Below are positions 59,980 through 64,000 of a DNA stretch of 64,000 nt, piece by piece (position 1 is the first letter of the stretch; each line of letters opens with the position of its first letter). Below the pieces are notes generated by a model. That model saw only the letters and a program-made list of their open reading frames with translations, had not been told where the DNA came from and made no database searches. The stretch covers positions 186,001 through 250,000 of the forward strand of contig DASRRH010000018.1 of NCBI GenBank assembly GCA_035695825.1, written 5' to 3'. This DNA is from JAKEFM01 sp035695825 (GTDB taxonomy: Bacteria; Planctomycetota; UBA1135; JAKEFM01). A program made the translations under genes and the position numbers.

Positions 59980-60819
59980 TCAGATCATCGGGAGGGGCTT
60001 TCGCTCCCCGCGGGGGAACGCCCGGTCGAGGATCGCGACCTCCTCGTCCGCCAGCACGAGGTCCCCGGCCCCCGCGTTCTCCTCGACGTGATCGAGGCGG
60101 GTCGCCTTGGGGATCGCGAAGGTCCCGGGCCGCCGGATCAGGAACGCGAGCGCGACCTGCGCCGCGCTCGCCCCCCGGCGACGCGCGACCTCGGCGAGCG
60201 CCCGTCCGCCGGCCGTCGACGGCGCCGGGAGGTTCCCCTCCGCGAGCGGGCTGTACGCGACGACCGCCACGCCGTGCCTCTCGCACCAGGGGATCACCGC
60301 GTGCTCGATCGCGCGCTCCCCGACGTGGTAGAGGACCTGGTTGCACGCGATCCGCCCAGCCCCCCCGGCGCTCCACGCCTCCTCGAGATCCGCGACGTCG
60401 AAATTGCTCGCACCCCACGCCCCGATCTTTCCTTCCCCCTCGAGCCGCTCGAACGCGCGGAGGGTCTCCGCCAGCGCACCCCCCTCGCGCCAGTGGAGGA
60501 GGTAGAGGTCCAGGCGGTCCGTCCGCAGGCGCCGGAGGCTCCGCTCGCACGCCTCGACCGTCCCTCGGAAGGACGCGTTCGACGGCAGCACCTTGGAGAC
60601 CAGGAAGACCTCGTCGCGCCGGCCCGCGACCGCCTCTCCGACGATCTCCTCGACCCGGCCCGACCCGTACATCTCGGCCGTGTCGAGGTGCGTCATTCCG
60701 AGGTCGATCCCGCGGCGGAGCGCCCGGATCGACGCCGCGGCGTCCTCCTCCATCCTCCAGGTCCCCTGACCGACGACGGGGACGCGGACGCCCGTCCGGC
60801 CGAACCGCTCCCGCCGCAT
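59980..60819 (-). CDS. Aldo/keto reductase
   Basis: A 279-residue aldo/keto reductase. The catalytic tetrad is Asp46 and Tyr51 (LDTAEMYGSG), Lys76 (VFLVSKVLP) and His109 (LYLLHWREG). The C-terminal FAIPKATRLDHVEENAGA is the cofactor-binding segment seen in the YeaE/DkgA-like group. It is predicted to be cytosolic and to reduce small aldehydes or ketones with NADPH. It is cotranscribed with the putative glycosidase 7 bp upstream, and lies 21 bp from the convergent ligase gene. Confidence 0.93.
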   Translation of the reverse strand: MRRERFGRTGVRVPVVGQGTWRMEEDAAASIRALRRGIDLGMTHLDTAEMYGSGRVEEIVGEAVAGRRDEVFLVSKVLPSNASFRGTVEACERSLRRLRTDRLDLYLLHWREGGALAETLRAFERLEGEGKIGAWGASNFDVADLEEAWSAGGAGRIACNQVLYHVGERAIEHAVIPWCERHGVAVVAYSPLAEGNLPAPSTAGGRALAEVARRRGASAAQVALAFLIRRPGTFAIPKATRLDHVEENAGAGDLVLADEEVAILDRAFPRGERKPLPMI

Positions 60820-60826
60820 CCTCCCT

Positions 60827-61957
60827 CTACCGGATCCGGTACAGGTGCACGGCGTAGGGCCCGAACGCGTCCCGGAACGCGCCGCCTCGGATCGGGATCG
60901 ACCGGTCCTCCCCGATCACCTCGGCCCTCTCGCCGGCGACCGAGAACGTGGCCTCCGTCGCGCCCTCGCGCATGCCGACCGCGAACACGTACGTCGCCCC
61001 CTCGCGCGCGCGCGCGGTCGCGGCGACCGGGACGCCGCCGTTCGAGGAGGTCACGTTCACGGGCGCCGCTCGTCCGTTGAGCGCGGGCGCCAGGGACTGG
61101 ATCTCCCGGTTGATCGCCGTCACGCCCGCGAGGAGCGGCTCGTCCGACAGCAGCGACGCCTCGACGAACCGGGGCTCGAACTGGTGCACGAAGTAGACGA
61201 TCCCCCGCGAGCCGTGCACGATCGACATCCAGACCTCGGCCTTGATCTGCTGCGCGGTCGGCTTCCGCTCCACGTTCGAGACGCGGCTGCACTCGACGCA
61301 GTTCCAGACGAGCCTCTCGCCCTTCGACCACGCGCGCAGGCGCTCGACCCCCGCGGGGACGAGCCAGAGCTTGCCGGCAACCTCCTTCGCTTCGTGCACC
61401 ACCGGGTAGAGGTCGAACGACGCGATGTCGCATCCCCGGAGGTACCGCGCGTAGTCCTCCGGGTGGTTCCGGCGCGCGCCGCGCCCGATCCAATCGTCGA
61501 CCGCCACCCCCTGGCCGAGGTTCAGCAGGACGGGGCGGGAGGGGTCCGCCGCGCGCATCCTCTCGTACGCCTCGACGACCTCCTCCGGCGGGATCGGAGG
61601 TCCGTAGCCCCCCTTCCCGTCCGGCTGGGCGTTGTCCGGCTCGTCGCCGTGCATCCACCCGACGATCGCGTCGTCGTCGACGTGCGCGAGGCCGACGTCG
61701 TTCTGCTCGAAGACGACCCTCATCCCGGCGGCCTTCAGCGCGGCGAGCTGCTTCTCGGTCGGACCCTTCCACAGCCCGACGAAGAGGTTGATCCCCGCCT
61801 CCTGGAAGCGGGGCGCGTTCGCGGGGTCCTGGAGCCAGACGGCGAGAGGGAAGAAGCCCGGTTCGGCCGGCGGGCCGCGCTTCCAGGCGGCGTACGGGCT
61901 CTCCTCGACGCGCGACGCCTGAACGAGGACGACCAGGAGCGCGAGCGGGAACGTCAC
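60827..61957 (-). CDS. Secreted TIM-barrel glycosidase-like protein
   Basis: A 376-residue protein with an N-terminal signal-like segment (TFPLALLVVLVQASRVEES). It reads like a beta/alpha barrel: FQEAGINLFVGLWKGPTEKQLAALKAAGMRVVFEQND, IVGWMHGDEPDN (a Glu-containing strand end as in clan-A glycosidases), PVLLNLGQG, SFDLYPVVHEAKE and WNCVECSR (candidate second acid). A C-terminal beta domain follows from about 300. No named family is certain. The GTG start at 61957 is chosen for the signal peptide. It is followed 7 bp later by an aldo/keto reductase gene. Confidence 0.6.
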   Translation of the reverse strand: MTFPLALLVVLVQASRVEESPYAAWKRGPPAEPGFFPLAVWLQDPANAPRFQEAGINLFVGLWKGPTEKQLAALKAAGMRVVFEQNDVGLAHVDDDAIVGWMHGDEPDNAQPDGKGGYGPPIPPEEVVEAYERMRAADPSRPVLLNLGQGVAVDDWIGRGARRNHPEDYARYLRGCDIASFDLYPVVHEAKEVAGKLWLVPAGVERLRAWSKGERLVWNCVECSRVSNVERKPTAQQIKAEVWMSIVHGSRGIVYFVHQFEPRFVEASLLSDEPLLAGVTAINREIQSLAPALNGRAAPVNVTSSNGGVPVAATARAREGATYVFAVGMREGATEATFSVAGERAEVIGEDRSIPIRGGAFRDAFGPYAVHLYRIR

Positions 61958-62169
61958 GCCGGCCGAGTCTACTTCGCCGGACGGGGGGGGGCGCGCGCCC
62001 CGCTCCGGCGCGGCGAGGTCCCCTCCTCCGCCGGCGAACGCGAAGCGGAAACATCGAGAATCGGAGGCCCGCCCTTACGATCCCCGCCATGTCGCGGGAC
62101 GACGACGCGAGGGCCCTCCCCCGGAGAGTGGACGCGCGCGCAGGAGCGGCGGACCGCGGAGATCCAAGC

Positions 62170-62952
62170 ATGCGCCTGAAGGACAAGGTGGCCCTGATCA
62201 CGGGAGCCTCGAGCGGGATCGGCCGCGAGAGCGCTCTTCTGTTCGCGAGCGAAGGGGCCCGCGTCGCGGTCGTCGACCTCGACGAGGCGGGCGGACGGGA
62301 GACCGTCCGGGGGATCGAGTCCGCGGGCGGGAAGGCCGCCTTCGTCCCCGCCGACGTCTCGAAGGTCGCCGACTGCGAGAGGATGGTCGCCGTCGCGGAG
62401 CGGACCTTCGGCAGGCTCGACGTCCTCTTCAACAACGCCGGGATCCTCGACCCGAGGGACGACGACGCCGTGAAAACGGAGGAGGAGGTCTGGGAGCGGA
62501 CGATCGCCGTCAACCTGAAGGGGGTCTTCCTCGGCTGCAAGTTCGGCATCCCGGCCCTGCGGCGGGCGGGCGGGGGCGTCGTGATCAACACGGCGTCGTT
62601 CGTAGCGCTGATGGGCGCCGCCACTCCGCAGGTCGCCTACACGGCGAGCAAGGGAGGGGTCCTCGCGTTGAGCCGCGAGCTGGCGGTCGTCCACGCCCGC
62701 GAGGGGATCCGGGTCGTCGCGCTCTGCCCGGGGCCGCTGCGCACCGAGCTCCTCATGCGCTACCTCGACACGGAAGAGAAGAGGAAGCGCCGGCTCGTCC
62801 ACGTCCCGATGGGGCGCTTCGGAGAGGCGAAGGAGATGGCGAGGGCCGCCCTCTTCCTCGCCTCCGACGAGGCCTCCTACCTCACGGGGAGCGCGTTCGT
62901 CGTGGACGGGGGGATCACCGCGGCGTACGTGACCCCGGAGTCGGCGCGGTGA
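62170..62952 (+). CDS. Short-chain dehydrogenase/reductase
   Basis: A 260-residue classical SDR with TGASSGIG at 11-18 (NAD(P) binding), NNAG at 88-91, Asn115, and the catalytic Ser143, Tyr157 and Lys161 (YTASKGG). PGPLRTELL and the C-terminal LTGSAFVVDGGITAAY are typical of the FabG-like group. An Asp37 at the end of the second strand suggests NAD preference. The ATG at 62170 has GGAGA seven bases upstream. Its TGA overlaps the GTG of the aldehyde dehydrogenase gene (GTGA), so the two are coupled steps of alcohol/aldehyde oxidation. Confidence 0.95.
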   Translation: MRLKDKVALITGASSGIGRESALLFASEGARVAVVDLDEAGGRETVRGIESAGGKAAFVPADVSKVADCERMVAVAERTFGRLDVLFNNAGILDPRDDDAVKTEEEVWERTIAVNLKGVFLGCKFGIPALRRAGGGVVINTASFVALMGAATPQVAYTASKGGVLALSRELAVVHAREGIRVVALCPGPLRTELLMRYLDTEEKRKRRLVHVPMGRFGEAKEMARAALFLASDEASYLTGSAFVVDGGITAAYVTPESAR

Positions 62953-64000
62953 CCCTGAGGGTCGTCAACCCGTTCGACCCGGAGGTCGTCTGCGAGCTCC
63001 CGTACGACGGGGGCGAGCTCCTCGAGAAGAAGGTGGCCGCCGCGCGCTCCGCCTTCCTCCGATGGCGGAGGATCGGCGTCGAGGAGCGCGCGCGGCGCGT
63101 GCGGGAGGGGATCGGCCGGTTCCGGAGGGAGTCCGAGGCGATCGCGCGGGAGGTCACCCTGCAGATGGGGAAGCCGATCGCGCAGGCGCGGAGGGAGGTC
63201 GAGACCTGCTGCGAACGGGCCGAGTACATGCTCTCGATCGCGGCCCGCACGCTCGCGCCGGAGGTGTTGCCGTCGGCGGAGGGGTTCCACCTGCGGATCG
63301 AGCACGTCCCGCTCGGCGTCGTCCTGAACGTGGCCGCCTTCAACTACCCCCTCCTGATTCCCGTGAACGTCGTCGTGCCCGCGCTCCTGGGGGGGAACGC
63401 GGTGCTCCTGAAGCACAGCCCGCGGACGCCGCTTTGCGGAAAGGCGTTCGAGCGGGCCTTCGACCCTCCCGACTTCTCCGGCGTCGTGACGGGCCTCGTC
63501 CTGACCAACGAGGAGACCGTCCGCCTGATCGAGGACCCGAGGATCGATCACGTGGCCTTCACGGGATCGGCCGAGGGGGGTCGCGCGGTCTACCTCGCGG
63601 CCGCCCGGCGGCTGATCGACGCGGGGCTGGAGCTCGGGGCCAAGGACCCCGCGTACGTGGCCTCCGACGCGGACCTCGAGTCCACGGTCGCGGACGTGGT
63701 CGACGGCGCCTGCTACAACGCGGGACAGTCCTGCTGCGCCGTCGAGCGCGTCTACGTCCACCGCAGCCTCTACCCGGAATTCCTCGAGCGGGCGAGGACC
63801 CTCCTCGAGGCCTACCGCCTCGGCGATCCGATGGACGAGCGGACGACGATGGGCCCGCTCGCCGACCCGGGCGCGCTCGTCCGGCTCGAGGGTCAGGTGG
63901 AGGACGCCGTCCGGCGCGGGGCGCGCCTTCTCCTCGGAGGGAAGCGGGTGCCGGGGGTCCGGGGCAACTTCTTTCCGCCGACGCTCCTCGCCGACGTCCC
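62949..64000 (+). CDS. Aldehyde dehydrogenase, 3' end beyond the window
   Basis: About 350 codons are present and the frame is open to the right edge. It is an NAD(P)-dependent aldehyde dehydrogenase: LNVAAFNYPLLIPVNVVVPALLGGNAVLLKHSP includes the cofactor lysine (Lys155), FTGSAEGGRAVY is the Rossmann GxxxxG-like turn, Glu228 lies in LELGAKDP (norm LELGGKNP), and the catalytic Cys262 is in NAGQSCCAVER. The GTG start overlaps the SDR stop. With the SDR and the glutamine-synthetase-like ligase it suggests oxidation of gamma-glutamylated amines or amino-alcohols to acids. Confidence 0.95.
   Translation, partial: MTLRVVNPFDPEVVCELPYDGGELLEKKVAAARSAFLRWRRIGVEERARRVREGIGRFRRESEAIAREVTLQMGKPIAQARREVETCCERAEYMLSIAARTLAPEVLPSAEGFHLRIEHVPLGVVLNVAAFNYPLLIPVNVVVPALLGGNAVLLKHSPRTPLCGKAFERAFDPPDFSGVVTGLVLTNEETVRLIEDPRIDHVAFTGSAEGGRAVYLAAARRLIDAGLELGAKDPAYVASDADLESTVADVVDGACYNAGQSCCAVERVYVHRSLYPEFLERARTLLEAYRLGDPMDERTTMGPLADPGALVRLEGQVEDAVRRGARLLLGGKRVPGVRGNFFPPTLLADV

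Noticed and set aside
1..64000. tRNA, rRNA, CRISPR arrays, transposases, integrases or a replication origin
   Set aside because: None was recognised by eye: no cloverleaf with a TTCGA arm, no spaced direct repeats, and no DDE or tyrosine-recombinase motifs in any credible frame.

Overview
This is a very G+C-rich bacterial chromosome segment (most third codon positions are G or C). It has about 48 protein genes, including one gene remnant and two genes cut by the window edges. I found no tRNA, rRNA, CRISPR array or recognisable insertion sequence. The gene content points to an uncultured-type Planctomycetota bacterium, or another deep-branching GC-rich lineage. The pointers are secreted FG-GAP, sialidase-like and planctomycete-style C-terminal-domain proteins, a DUF3352-like protein, several Cna-B/carboxypeptidase-regulatory-like surface proteins, a sulfatase-like protein with TPRs, many lipoproteins, and heavy GTG/TTG start use. 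The phylum call is inference from family distribution, not a computed placement.

Layout. 1-5.4 kb (minus): start of an ABC ATPase, an aldo/keto reductase, a DUF3352-like exported protein and a 14-repeat FG-GAP protein. 5.4-8.5 kb: an HtrA-like lipoprotein protease, an ORF6N-domain gene with a decayed partial copy beside it, and a secreted propeller protein. 8.6-17.2 kb: mutS, a hairpin-rich gap, a CxxCH-bearing exported protein, a receiver/PPDK-N fusion and gdhA. 17.3-17.5 kb: an 18-residue micro-ORF with its own Shine-Dalgarno and strong hairpin. 17.6-24.9 kb: phosphate-type porin, DUF1425 lipoprotein, GT-C membrane glycosyltransferase, mgtE, thiI and a cysteine desulfurase. 25-29.5 kb: secreted esterase, divergent membrane-protein/winged-helix regulator pair with a repeated dyad operator, uppS and a chain of small secreted proteins. 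29.5-36.5 kb: two large surface proteins co-translated with a DapA/NanA-family aldolase, then a sialidase-like secreted protein and a lipoprotein. 36.5-41.1 kb: sulfatase/TPR protein, PqqB-like metallohydrolase, and a Pit transporter with its DUF47 partner. 41.3-45.7 kb: a molybdopterin oxidoreductase with a fused ferredoxin-NrfD partner. 46-50.6 kb: a secreted planctomycete-type protein, a ParB-like gene with an apparent frameshift, and two small secreted proteins. 50.6-58.2 kb: another surface protein and a complete MacA/MacB-type export system (fusion protein, ATPase, two permeases). 58.6-64 kb: a glutamine-synthetase-like ligase, aldo/keto reductase, a secreted TIM-barrel-like protein, an SDR and an aldehyde dehydrogenase, suggesting amine or gamma-glutamylated-amine catabolism.

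A recurring feature is four-base stop/start overlap (NTGA) between neighbouring genes, with ATG, GTG and TTG starts, which implies tight translational coupling. The most interesting loci for follow-up are the 18-residue micro-ORF, the poly-C frameshift at the start of the ParB-like gene, the ORF6N gene and its hairpin-bearing relics, the 6-3-6 dyad repeated around the winged-helix regulator, and the cytoplasm-facing molybdoenzyme with a fused iron-sulfur/anchor subunit.
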